NCBI GenBank assembly: GCA_030295235.1
Contig: AP026150.1
Location: forward strand, 310,001 to 374,000
DNA: 64,000 bases
Source: Fistulifera solaris
Taxonomy: Eukaryota > Bacillariophyta > Bacillariophyceae > Naviculales > Stauroneidaceae
Direction of reading: 5' to 3'
The notes under the pieces are model-generated. The model worked only from the letters and a program-made list of their open reading frames with translations, searched no databases and was not told the DNA's origin. Positions 43,137 to 53,045 of this stretch are shown here, one piece after another. The translations under genes and the position numbers were made by a program. Every line of letters starts with the position of its first letter. The first letter of the stretch is position 1.

Positions 43137-45498
43137 ATGGGAAAAGGGTTCCTGATTCTCTCTTTGCTAGTTCTTTTACCTGACGTTCGTTGTTGGTTTT
43201 TTTTTCAATGTGCCGCGAGGGAGCAGCATTGGCGAGTTTACGCAAGGCGAAGTGATTACGAAGACTACGAGTCCTATTCGCGATGTTTGACGCCGAAGCA
43301 AGCGATGAACTCAGTCCTTCGTGAAAAGAACGAGTATGCTATTGTCGACGGAGAGTCTTTCTCGCAGAGAATCGCACGTGTTGTTGGCGGTTTATTTCGC
43401 CGTCAGAAAACGAAAACGCCAGGGAAATTGGTTCTCTTACTCAATGGAGAGTCGACTTGGAATGTAAACCACACTTTCACAGGCTGGGAAGATCCTCCAC
43501 TCACTGACAAAGGGAAACTCATCTGCCAGCATGCGGCAAGAATTCTCATAGCAGAGGGTATTCAACCTGACATCGTTTACACATCCAAACTGAATCGCGC
43601 GATTCAATCTGTTCAAGCTATCTTGGATGAAATGGATGCTTGGTTCATACCTGTCATCAAGACATATCGTTTAAACGCCAGAATGTATGGTGCAGTGCAA
43701 GGGTTATCGAAGCAGCAAACTGCGGAAAGACTCGGGGCTAACGTTGTGCAGGCTTGGCGGAATACTTTGAAAGCACGCCCGCCCCCACTTCTTCGTTCTG
43801 ATCCAGCCTCCCCGGCACACGATCGTCGGTACGAAAGTCTCAGCAACGATGAAGTACCCGAACATGAGTCGATTTTTGATTGCCATGAGCGTGCTCGAGC
43901 GGTGTGGTCACACCGCATTCAGGTGAGTTCGTACACAGGCATATCCTGCACAATTATATTATTCGCTGACAAGACGGTTCCTGTTTTCTCATAGCAAGAC
44001 ATTGCTGCGGGACACACCGTCTTCGTGGTTGCGCATCGTGATGCGCTTCGTGGGATTATGAAAGAGATTGATGGTATCCAGGATAGCATAATTCTGAGTG
44101 TAACTATGCCAGTTGGCGTCCCACTTCTTTATCAATTCGATTCCAATTTACAAGCAATAGTTGGAGATGGCGTCCATAGCCCCACTGCTTCTTCGGCTGT
44201 TTATTTGGATGGAGGTAAGAAAGATCATCTTGTATCAGCTTTGGAAAACTACAACAATTGGAGGATGCAATTCGATGCTGGACCTTCGAGGCGTACGTTA
44301 AATACTGCGACCACTGTCGAGAGGGCGCTATGGCAGCTGCGTCAGGACGAGCAGCTTGCTTCACAATTTATTTACCACACCGCACAGTCGAGCGCCGATG
44401 ACTCTGAGCAAGGGGATCGCTGGGTGGATGATCCAATTGAGGCTGAAGATTTCGAGTTCTTTTCCGAAAGCGACGGTTCCATGAGCGATCAATCCTTATC
44501 CAACATGGCTATTCCTAATCTTTTACCGATTCCTTCTACGAGAGACGCCTCCACTAGTGACCCCGTCGTTGTTTTTGTTCGACACGGTAGGACGCCACAC
44601 AACAATATGGGCCTTTTCACAGGGTTTCAAGACCCTCCGTAAGTCACCAGCATTTGTTCTTCTTACACTTTAATTCGTCTTACTAGCTGAATTTTTCTAC
44701 ACCAGTCTTGCCGTGGAGGGAGTTCAGGACGCAAGGCGTGCTGGTCAACTTCTCAAAAGGCACGGTTTCGACTTTGATGTCGTTTATACATCACAGCTAA
44801 CGCGAGCGATACAAACCGCTACTTTTATTTTGGAAGAGTTAGGGACACCGTGGGTTCCAATGGTCAAGTCGTGGCGATTGAACGAGAGGATGTACGGAGC
44901 GTTGACGGGGAAGTCGAAGCGCATGATAGAAAATGAATACGGCAAAGACCAGCTGCTGAAGTGGCGTCGTGGGTACAAAATTCGACCCCCAAAAGTTTCA
45001 TCCTTTTCTCCTGACTATCCTGGAAACGATGAGCGGCGCATTCGAGATATTACAGATATTCGCATTTCTTGGACAGAAAGTATCGCTAGATCTCTTGAGC
45101 AGCGAAAACTGGTATTACATCGCAAATTTCCCAAGTCCGAGAGTCTACATGATTGCATGCAGCGGACAATACCTTTCTACACGGGAAGAATACTTCCCGA
45201 AGCCGTTGCCAAACAAAAACGGGTGCTTGTTGCAGGTCACGAAAACGCTATTCGAGGAATATTGATGCACTTGTGCAGCATCCCCGAAGAAGCTATGCAG
45301 CAGCTCCACATTCCAAATGGAGTTCCTCTGGTTTATAGCGTCAAAGGAAAGTGTATCTCCCTCCTCGAGGATGCCCAAGCGTATCAAGATGACTTGCCGG
45401 TAATTAGTGTCAGTGATTTCGGTCCTGCTGCGAAATATCTATTCAAACCATGCGAACTGGACGATGAATTTTTGCAGATATTAAATCGAAGCCTGTAA
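43137..45498 (+). CDS. Tandem phosphoglycerate-mutase-like protein; first domain lacks the catalytic His
   Basis: Exons 43137-43922, 43995-44638 and 44706-45498 (introns 72 and 67 nt); 740 residues. It starts with a signal-like stretch (MGKGFLILSLLVLLPDVRCW) and aromatic residues, which may be a plastid-type bipartite start. Two dPGM-family domains follow. In domain 1 the RHGES motif reads LLLNGESTWNVNHTFTGWED, so the Arg-His pair is Leu-Asn and phospho-His cannot form; the later VVAHRDALRG is kept. Domain 2 has VVFVRHGRTPHNNMGLFTGF, RLNERMYGALTGKS and VLVAGHENAIRGI, all intact. The enzyme would interconvert 3- and 2-phosphoglycerate or act as a related phosphatase; domain 1 is probably regulatory or structural. 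An acidic linker of about 130 residues joins them. Confidence 0.88.
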
Positions 45499-45597
45499 AA
45501 GAATTATCAAGAAGGTAACCAATTCATGTTAGTAGTCACCAAAGAAAGAATGGGGCGTTTAAAAGTTAGCAAATCCTGTCTCTATATACCTAGAATC

Positions 45598-46344
45598 TTA
45601 AGCCGCAGCTGCGGCTATATGTTGACGCTGATATGTGATGCATTTGTCAAGAACTTGCACCTTTCGGACCAAGCTGCAATATCGTTGGTATAGCCTAATA
45701 TTAGTTTTGGACCGAAGGAAACGTTTTCCTACAGACCAGCGATGCGCTTGCCAGAATGCGTAGGATATTGACAACTGTATGTAGATCAATTCAAAGTCCC
45801 AACATAAAAGCGACCTAGTTGTCATTTGCTCCATAAACTCGTCTGCCTTTCCCAGCAACGCGAGCGCTTGACGATAGATTTGCTCTTGGATATGCCTCGG
45901 TTGAGATCTGGAGAAATCCAGACATGACACTGCCCAGTTGTACAAAATGATCGTCGCAATGACCGCATCTGTAGGTTCACCTGGAGAAAGAAGTTCGATA
46001 AGTGTTTCGTCAATCTGGATGACAGAAAATGTAATATGCATGCTCTTTAGATCGAAAAGATAGCTCAACTGCTTAGCTTTTCCAGAGAGTGAACTTTGAT
46101 CGAAGAAACTTTCAAACTGAAGCGTAGATTTCCTATTCTCTGAAGACACCGAATTCGTAAGATCAGGCGCTGATGGTAGTTTCCACTGTGATTGGCAAAG
46201 CGTGTGTGAAGTTCGACGCACTGATGCCAAAGCTTCCGAAAACGCATCACCGGCCTCTTTGTGGCAGCATCCCCTTTGAAGCAGTGCCACTGCTCGATTG
46301 TTCAGAGCGATTGGAATGTAGAAGTTGCTGTCCTTGTCATGCAT
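45598..46344 (-). CDS. TPR-like helical protein, diatom type
   Basis: The frame is open from 46428; the Met at 46344 (MHDKDSNFYIPIALNNRAVA) is the likelier start, giving 248 residues. The segment ALNNRAVALLQRGCCHKEAG and DAFSEALASVR is a TPR-like helix pair that recurs at the N-terminus of many diatom proteins of unknown role. Further helices follow (VIATIILYNWAVSCLDFSRS, IYRQALALLGKADEF, ELIYIQLSISYAFWQAHRW). The end is basic, then AAAAA. No catalytic motif is visible. It is convergent with the phosphoglycerate mutase fusion, about 100 bases away. Confidence 0.6.
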   Translation of the reverse strand: MHDKDSNFYIPIALNNRAVALLQRGCCHKEAGDAFSEALASVRRTSHTLCQSQWKLPSAPDLTNSVSSENRKSTLQFESFFDQSSLSGKAKQLSYLFDLKSMHITFSVIQIDETLIELLSPGEPTDAVIATIILYNWAVSCLDFSRSQPRHIQEQIYRQALALLGKADEFMEQMTTRSLLCWDFELIYIQLSISYAFWQAHRWSVGKRFLRSKTNIRLYQRYCSLVRKVQVLDKCITYQRQHIAAAAA

Positions 46345-46940
46345 GTTTTGGTTTTTGATGTAAAATAAGATGAGTGAATGGCGAAAGTGGTTATTTGTGG
46401 TGGTTTTTGTAATGAAAGAAAAGCTCAAGACGACGTGATAAAACGTTGTGAAAAATGAAAAACTGTGGAATGTATTATTTGTAAAACCGATACTTGATAC
46501 TTGGCTGGTTTACAAAGTACAGTTTATTGCTAACCAGTAAGTTATCAGTTGTAATGTTTGTAATCAGTGGCCAATTGAAGCCAACGCATGCGTCTCTTTT
46601 CTGTCTGTACTTTGTAAGGGATAGAGACGCCTTAAAAGATATTCCGACGTTTTCTCAGCACAGGAGACACAATGACCATTGACTGGTGTCTGAGTGAATG
46701 CTCAGTGCGACAGTGAGACAGTGATTTGTAGATTTAGTCTAAATACCAGGTACCTCCAACCCCAATACAGAATCTCTTGGAATATCATCGAATTCCAGGA
46801 ACCGTGAAAAGTGCCCACGATCCGCGATTTGCGCTGCCTGCACCATTTGCGAATTGTTGATGAAGATTCTACCATGCTTCTATAAAATAAAACAAAACAA
46901 AACATCATTCATTCCTTATAGAAACAAATACAATTCCACA
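46345..46940. other. Divergent promoter region
   Basis: 600 bases between the TPR-like gene and glutathione reductase. It contains TACCAGGTA (46744-46752); no gene is supported. Confidence 0.4.
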
Positions 46941-48429
46941 ATGACTTCGTACGACTTTGATTATTTGGTCATCGGAGGTGGCAGCGGAGGCGTAAGTTCG
47001 GCGAAACGAGCCGCCCAGCTCTACGGCAAAAAGGTGGCGATAGTTGAAGGCGCGCGATGGGGGGCACTTGCGTCAATGTCGGTTGCGTTCCCAAGAAAAT
47101 CATGTTTCAAGCCGCCAATTTATATCACTCCATAATTGAAGACACAGGACCTTACGAAATTTCGCTTTCTGGTACAAAACCGAAATTCAATTGGGGCGTC
47201 TTCAAGGCAAAGCGTGACGCGTACATTGAACGTCTTAACAACATCTATCTCAACGGCTTGCAAAGCGCCGGAGTCACTATTATCGAAGGATGGGCATCCT
47301 TTAAAGATGCGCATACGATTCATGTCAATATGAATGATGGTTTCACCCAAACTGTAACCGCGGAACATATCATGATTGCGAGCGGAGGCAAACCTATGAT
47401 ACCTTCAGGGAATGGCATTCAAGAACATACCATCACTTCGGATGGTTTCTTTGCATTGACAGAACAGCCCAAGAAGGCCGTTGTCGTTGGTGCAGGCTAT
47501 ATCGCTGTTGAATTGGCGGGTGTATTGAACTTTCTCGGAACCGAAACACATTTAGTGATTCGTAAAGCCAAGGTGCTGCGCGAATTCGACCCCGTCATCT
47601 CGGACTTTTTAACCAATGAAATGATTCAACAGGGAATGCACCTACATAAAAACACTGGTGGAGTTGAACAAGTGGAACTCGTTAATGGTCTCAAAACTGT
47701 CACTTGTGTGAATGGCGAAGTCATTGAAGGGGCCGATATTGTTCTCATGGCACCAGGTCGTGTCCCCAACATGGAAGGACTGGGCTTGGACAAGGCCGGT
47801 GTTGCGTTGAAGGAAGAATCACCCCATATCAAAGTGGATGAATATCAAAATACAAACGTGCCAAATATTTACGCACTTGGCGACGTAGCTGGACTTCTCG
47901 AGTTGACACCCATGGCCATTGCCGCCGGACGACGTCTCGCGGACCGTTTATTTGAAATTTGGACGATGCCAAGGCATCCTACGAGCTCGTTCCCACCGTC
48001 GTTTTCTCGCACCCCACTGTCGGTACAATTGGTTTGACCGAGCCAAAAGCCATTGAAAAATACGGAGAAAAGAATCTGAAGATTTATAAAAGTACATTCG
48101 TCAACTTGTACTACAGCATGTTTTCACACTTGCAGCCTTCAGATAAGCCCAAGACAGTTGTCAAAATGATTTGTGCCGGAGAGAATGAGTTGGTTGTTGG
48201 ACTGCATATTGTCGGAATGGGAGCTGACGAAATGTTGCAGGGTTTTGCGGTGGCAATGAAGATGGGCGCGACGAAGGCTGACTTTGACGCAACCGTGGCA
48301 ATCCACCCGACTGCGTCTGAAGAAGTGGTCACGTTGGGTACTTGGGGCACCAGTCCACAGGCATCTGGAGCGAAAGCCCCGCCACTTATGGGAGCCCCAG
48401 CTCCTCAGCCTCAACTATCGAAAATGTAA
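46941..48429 (+). CDS. GR: Glutathione reductase; two frameshifts
   Basis: About 496 residues once two one-base gaps are allowed for. Order: FAD-binding [20 protein letters not shown], redox-active [13 protein letters not shown] with the Cys pair, NADPH-binding [20 protein letters not shown] with basic residues (IRKAKVLR) that favour NADPH, the second FAD site [16 protein letters not shown], and the C-terminal base segment [17 protein letters not shown]. It reduces glutathione disulfide with NADPH. No targeting extension is seen, so the cytosol is likely. Frame breaks: one G is missing in the G run 47059-47064 (just before GGTCVNVGC), and one T is missing at 47958-47960 (between RLFEI and [10 protein letters not shown]). 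Both are in homopolymers. Confidence 0.9.
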
Positions 48430-48492
48430 CACTATAGACGTAATATTTGTTCTGGTAAAAAACCTTTTGTCAATGGAATGGGTCATCACTAC

Positions 48493-49539
48493 TCAAATTG
48501 CAGAGGTCTGACGTACACGCTGCGGAGGGACAGCATAGACGGTCTTTCGAACAGGGATACATTGGTCTAAAGGCCACGCCGGAAGATCGGGGTGACCCAG
48601 GTTGGAAGGAGGAGCTGGAGCATAACCCGGACCGTCGAAGTAACTATCAATCATACATTCATCGGCTTCAGGAGGCTGGCAAACGTGATATCGAGATTCG
48701 CGTTTTTGAAATTGCACAATAAGCGGCACGCCCGTTGGAATGCGGAGCGATTCGAGCACTTGTAAAGCTGCAGGATTGTCTTCCACTTCACAAACAACAC
48801 CAAGCAATGTCCTGAGGGAATTCGCGTGGGCGACTACCAATCCGGTGGCCCCAGCTTCGGACGTTCCTTGCGCCGCATGATTCATCGCCAGTTTGTCTAA
48901 TGAAGGTACTAGTACGTCGTCTAGAAAGGGCCGAACTCGATTTTTCGCCACACACTCCAGACTCTCGCCCTTGGGAACATTTTCTATAGATCCACATAAA
49001 TGCGCATATTGTTGAATTTCGGCAAGGCGGCGAGGGTCATCGTCTGCTAAGGGCGGAGGAACTGCATACCAGCTTCTTCGCCACGCTTTCACGTCTTTCG
49101 GATCATGGCCATACAATCCGTCTCCCACATCCCGTTTCGATAGACCTTGCAAAGCGCCATAGTGTCGTTCATTGAGTCGATAATCTGACACAACAGGTAT
49201 TGAGACTCGCTTCTCTCTTTCATATTCATCTAAGCAATACGTAGCGGTTTCTTGTGCACGGTGCAAGATTGAAGTGAAACAAATGTCAATTGGATAGGAA
49301 TAACTCGCTGCCTGCTCACCCGCAGCCACTGCTTCTTCATGACCTTTCCGACTCAATGGCACATCCGTCCAACCAGTAAATATTTCTTCATAGCCAGGCA
49401 TTCCTCCGTTCCAAATAGAATCCCCATGGCGACAAAGAAGCAGTGTATGCGTGGGATTGACGGAATGAGAATCGGCTTTCCTGGCTCTCTTCGCTAATAA
49501 GAAACCAGCAACCGCAAGAGAAGGCGATATCAGTTTCAT
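48493..49539 (-). CDS. Phosphoglycerate mutase (dPGM type)
   Basis: The frame is open from 49800, but the Met at 49539 (MKLISPSLAVAGFLLAKRAR) precedes a short hydrophobic segment and is the likelier start; 348 residues. The catalytic motif HTLLLCRHGDSIWN is intact, followed by FTGWTDVPLSRKGHEEA, DICFTSILHRAQETA, RLNERHYGALQGLSK and GLVVAHANSLRTLLGV. These are the full active-site set of cofactor-dependent phosphoglycerate mutases. It interconverts 3- and 2-phosphoglycerate. A C-terminal extension of about 60 residues rich in Pro is not part of the usual fold. The N-terminal hydrophobic stretch may anchor or target it. A second mutase lies 3 kb away on the other strand, but the two are only distantly alike. 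Confidence 0.88.
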   Translation of the reverse strand: MKLISPSLAVAGFLLAKRARKADSHSVNPTHTLLLCRHGDSIWNGGMPGYEEIFTGWTDVPLSRKGHEEAVAAGEQAASYSYPIDICFTSILHRAQETATYCLDEYEREKRVSIPVVSDYRLNERHYGALQGLSKRDVGDGLYGHDPKDVKAWRRSWYAVPPPLADDDPRRLAEIQQYAHLCGSIENVPKGESLECVAKNRVRPFLDDVLVPSLDKLAMNHAAQGTSEAGATGLVVAHANSLRTLLGVVCEVEDNPAALQVLESLRIPTGVPLIVQFQKRESRYHVCQPPEADECMIDSYFDGPGYAPAPPSNLGHPDLPAWPLDQCIPVRKTVYAVPPQRVRQTSAI

Positions 49540-50006
49540 GGTTAAAGACACGCCTCGAAGGACATGAACATGACGAAAGTAAAGAGTCAAGAGTCCGAAA
49601 CAAGGAAATTTTCCCTCGTTTCGAGAACGAATGTTTTTGCAAAGAACAAACACATCTTGGCTTTTGGATATGGGTGTCAGATTTTTCTCGATGACATCAC
49701 AAAACGATGACGGAGTATACGACAAATATGTACGAAACCGTGGGACTCGGGTAGATCCGTACAAAGGCGTGATGTCAATATTCAATGCCGAGACGAACAA
49801 TAGTTTCAGAGACAGAACTGAGATTAAAAGAAGACGGTGAAGTTAGGTATATCTGATCAGCACATGGTTGCAGGTTACAGCGCTCGACCTTACTAACCTC
49901 TTGGAACTCTATTCTTTTGTTTGTATTGAAAAATACGCTTTCCGTGGAACATCTTCTCCAATGTCGGGAAGTTCACCTTTGGACTAGCAGAGCTAAACTG
50001 CGACAT

Positions 50007-50537
50007 TCAGTTACCGTGCTTCCGCTCATCCATTCGCCTCGCGAGTGCATTGGCTTTCTTCAAAACACAACTTCCGAGCTTCCGTTGAAGATCCATACAA
50101 GCAATGTCATCTTCACTAGTACGTTCGTAGCTCGTTCTTGTCTCTGAAAGAATTGCGTCATCTCCTTTCTCTCTGAAACAATTTCTCAGCTGCACCAAGT
50201 CAGCTCCACATTGAAGAGCAACAGCTCGACAGGCCCATAACGCGTGTTCTTCGCGAATACAGTTTGGCTCGCCTTTGTGTCGCCAATCAAAGTAACGAAG
50301 CATCCGAATTCCCAAAGGAAAATCTTCCAATTGATTTCGTTCCAAGTTTTTCTGTCGACACGTTTTCAAAAGATCATCCAGTTGACGGCAAGTTTGTAAG
50401 CGATCCAAGCGTTGATCTTCGGTCCACCGTAAGATAGACTTTGGGAGAATAGATTCGAACCACTCGCTATCGGAAGGCAATCTTTTCTTTGGGTCGCCTT
50501 CGCTTTGAGTATGAGAGAGTGATTCCTTCGGTGCCAT
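50007..50537 (-). CDS. Quadruple CX9C protein, probably mitochondrial intermembrane space
   Basis: 176 residues in a single exon. Its eight Cys residues form four exact CX9C pairs: C50/C60, C93/C103, C110/C120 and C147/C157 (for example CIREEHALWAC and CGADLVQLRNC). CX9C pairs are oxidised by Mia40 in the intermembrane space to give helix-hairpins; the family includes respiratory-chain assembly factors and NDUFA8 (complex I), which also has four pairs and similar length. The rest is charged and helical, and I cannot align it to NDUFA8 with confidence. There is no presequence, as usual for Mia40 clients. Start: first Met, MAPKESLSH. Confidence 0.65.
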   Translation of the reverse strand: MAPKESLSHTQSEGDPKKRLPSDSEWFESILPKSILRWTEDQRLDRLQTCRQLDDLLKTCRQKNLERNQLEDFPLGIRMLRYFDWRHKGEPNCIREEHALWACRAVALQCGADLVQLRNCFREKGDDAILSETRTSYERTSEDDIACMDLQRKLGSCVLKKANALARRMDERKHGN

Positions 50538-50553
50538 TTAACGTTGCGTCAAT

Positions 50554-51003
50554 GTGAAATGCTATATTTGTCGAGTCAATGTTCGATGGCAATGCACAAA
50601 AATCAGTGCCGTTTCGTTGCGAAGAAAAGCCGATGGTCGTCGTTCTGTCCGTCGGTGCGCTGTGCGCTTTTACAAGTACATTCGACAATGGAACGAAGAA
50701 GTACCTGGTATGGTTGCCGAAGGGACGCAATGCACGACCTGTATCAACATTTGGAATCACGGATGGCTTATGCATGATGCCGATGTTGACTCACGTAGAA
50801 GCATAGCGCCAAGACTATGTAGCAATATGATAAATGTTTACAAAGAAACTAAATCAGTTTATATAGAGTCCCTTGTTTTGCTTCCCATTCGTCAAGTTGA
50901 GCCAAATGAGAGGCTAGTTGTCGCAATGGGCGCGAAATGGAGGCAGATCGCTTCCGAATCATTTCCGAAGCATACTCTGTCCCCCACAAACCTTTTTCCT
51001 TGA
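50554..51003 (+). pseudogene. Possible zinc-binding fragment without ATG start
   Basis: The frame opens after a TAA at 50539-50541 and has no early ATG. It begins near KCYICRVNVRWQCTK and later has QCTTCINIWNHGWLMHD; the CxxC pairs suggest a zinc-binding piece like those at the end of some transposases. Neighbouring frames also show Cys-rich runs, so frameshifts may be hidden here. It overlaps the end of the minus-strand gene at 50849-51549. Evidence is weak. Confidence 0.2.
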
Positions 51004-51549
51004 GTTGCGCTTGCAAGGAAAGAGTAATGCGGATATTCTCCTTTCGCAAAAAATTCAACCTGTTTACAACATGTCGCTCTAATCCGCGACAATCGTTTTC
51101 GGAAACGCACGATATGTGACACTTCACGCTCATCTTTTGCTTCCCTCCAATTCTTTGTGGGTATCCATCAGAGCACGAATAGAGGAACTATAGCTAGGTG
51201 ACTTGGCAAGAATCTGAGCGGCATGATACCTTTGCCTCTTTTGCATCCTTAGCAGTTCTTCCTGACTAAGCCATTGGTTGTCTTCTTGTGTAGCAGGTTC
51301 TGAGACGTGCACTTTTACGTCAATCGTTTCGTATTTTCTTGCGTCAAAGTGCACACGATGTCGTTTCTTTCCGCAAGGAGGTACACACTCCTCTTCCTTT
51401 CGCTCCGAATGAAAGATAGGCTGGTTGGGAAGGCAGATCACGTGCATCATCTTCGCATCGAACAGAGAGGGAGAGTAATGACCCATCGGCCCCCCGAAGC
51501 TGGACGTCATCAACCTCGGGGATAAGATGACTTTTGTTGCTCCAGCCAT
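50849..51549 (-). CDS. Diatom-lineage helical protein of unknown function; one frameshift
   Basis: Two adjoining frames on the minus strand make one protein. The first (Met at 51549, MAGATKVILSPRLMTSSFGG) ends at 51130; the second continues from about 51133. One A is missing in the A run at 51135-51138; with it the total is 233 residues. The second half, QWLSQEELLRMQKRQRYHAA then ENDCRGLERHVVNRLNFLRK and a helical tail with repeated Ala/Ser/Arg positions, follows a pattern I associate with a large expanded diatom family of unknown role (aromatic start, CRGLE-like core, helical tail). No catalytic residues are evident. The frame is open further upstream to 51717. Confidence 0.5.
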
Positions 51550-51717
51550 TAGAATTAGACCGATGATTCGCTTAATGAGAATCGACAAGTAACTAATGCT
51601 TCGTAGCAACGTGAATGAAAATTGAAGCGGAACGAATTTTGGCGGGAGGCAAATGCAAATAGCATCCACCGGCGTCGCGGGTTGCCAACCCGACAAAAAA
51701 ACAGTCATCGACGACAA

Positions 51718-52482
51718 AGAAAGACTTGCTCCGTAGATCTATTACTACGTATTATAGGAATGAAAGGGACTCAATCGTACACTATTGAGCTATTGCCAAG
51801 TTTATCAAACATTCCAGTGAAAGTTAAGACCACCGGCTTCCGATTTGCGATGCAGAACATGAGCAATTGTTGTAAATTCTAGATTAGCTAAAAAAAATAG
51901 AAAAAAGGTCTGTTCGTGACGTTGATAATTCAAGTCGTAAATCGTTGCACATTACTGGTAAGTGGTAAGCGTTAACTCAAGAATCATGAAGTACCTGGTA
52001 CTGCCTACTGCCCCGTGCCACCTTCTACTGTTTTCTACTTTCTTGATTCTTGAGTGACCTTTAGTAAGTCAAGATTGCTGACATCACGGTACATAGTACT
52101 GAAGATGATACATATTTTTGACCTTGGGTCAGTCCCTAACCACTTTCATTTATTACGGAACGGCGTCCACGGTCCACAAGCATCTCTCGTCTCTCGTCAC
52201 TCGTTCTACTGTTATTGTAGCTTGTAGCTAGTTGCGCTCCCTGCTCCCTAGCTAAACTATGGCTCCCCTAGATTTAGAGGGAAAGTTTTGTGAAATGCAG
52301 AGTGCAGAGAGGTGACACAAACCTATGCAAGCTGACAAGACACCAAGAAGCTCAGTCCTATCTCGAATGGCTAGAGGCTTATTAGCATTCAACAGTCTCA
52401 ACTTCTTTAACATGAGTTGTTTTGAATAAATCACTTTACAAATAACCGCTACACTAGCTATGCTGAATATATTGATTTACAA
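51718..52482. other. Intergenic, no gene seen
   Basis: AT-rich, with two near-repeats of the word TCAAGAATCA / CTTGATTCTTGA (about 51977 and 52042), which are inverted, and TACCTGGTA at 51992-52000. Confidence 0.35.
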
Positions 52483-52857
52483 TCAATCGCCTTTCCGACG
52501 TTCCGAGTTGCACCTTTTCGAGCAGCAAGTCACTTCGTCCCAGCAGCGTTCCCACTTCTTCCTCCACGAGAATGGTCTTTTGCATACTACACATATCTTG
52601 GATGGTAGATTTTCCTTACTGATTTTCTTCTTGGTATCGTTACCCCTGCCTCGAGCGTTAACAGCAGTTCCGAAAAAGGAGCGAGAAATGACGGACGGAA
52701 TGAAACATGCCGAATGGTGCAATCGTCCTTCTGTCAGCGTAATTCTCAGGCAGACCAAACTAATGCAAATCAGGTGATGTACCTTCCGCATGATTTGAAC
52801 AGCAGTTGATGAAAGAGCCCGCATTAATTTTATCGCTTTTTGAGGTTGCAGCAACAA
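52483..52857 (-). CDS. DUF2256 zinc-finger-like protein with N-terminal targeting segment
   Basis: Up to 124 residues; the third Met (52791, MRKVHHLICISLVCLRITLT) starts a hydrophobic signal-like stretch and would give 102. The C-terminal domain, NLPSKICVVCKRPFSWRKKW then ERCWDEVTCCSKRCNSERRK, is a clear DUF2256: four Cys (CxxC and CCxxxC) and the conserved RPFxWRKKWxxxWDE core. The domain is small, probably zinc-binding, of unknown function, and in bacteria is often encoded near cryptochrome/photolyase genes. The segment SACFIPS after the hydrophobic part could be a plastid ASAFAP-type site. No photolyase gene is in this window. Confidence 0.75.
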   Translation of the reverse strand: MLLQPQKAIKLMRALSSTAVQIMRKVHHLICISLVCLRITLTEGRLHHSACFIPSVISRSFFGTAVNARGRGNDTKKKISKENLPSKICVVCKRPFSWRKKWERCWDEVTCCSKRCNSERRKGD

Positions 52858-53045
52858 ATGAATGTGATAAGCACATTATTTCATTGAAAGTACCGCTGTG
52901 ATTGCATATTATCAAGAACACGTTCTCTACTGGGTATGAATCATCATCATCGCGCTTTCTAATTAAGCTAGGAAAGTCACGATACCTGGTAAACACGGAA
53001 CACGAAAAAGTAAACTTCCTGTGATGTTCAAAAAATGATTCTGGT

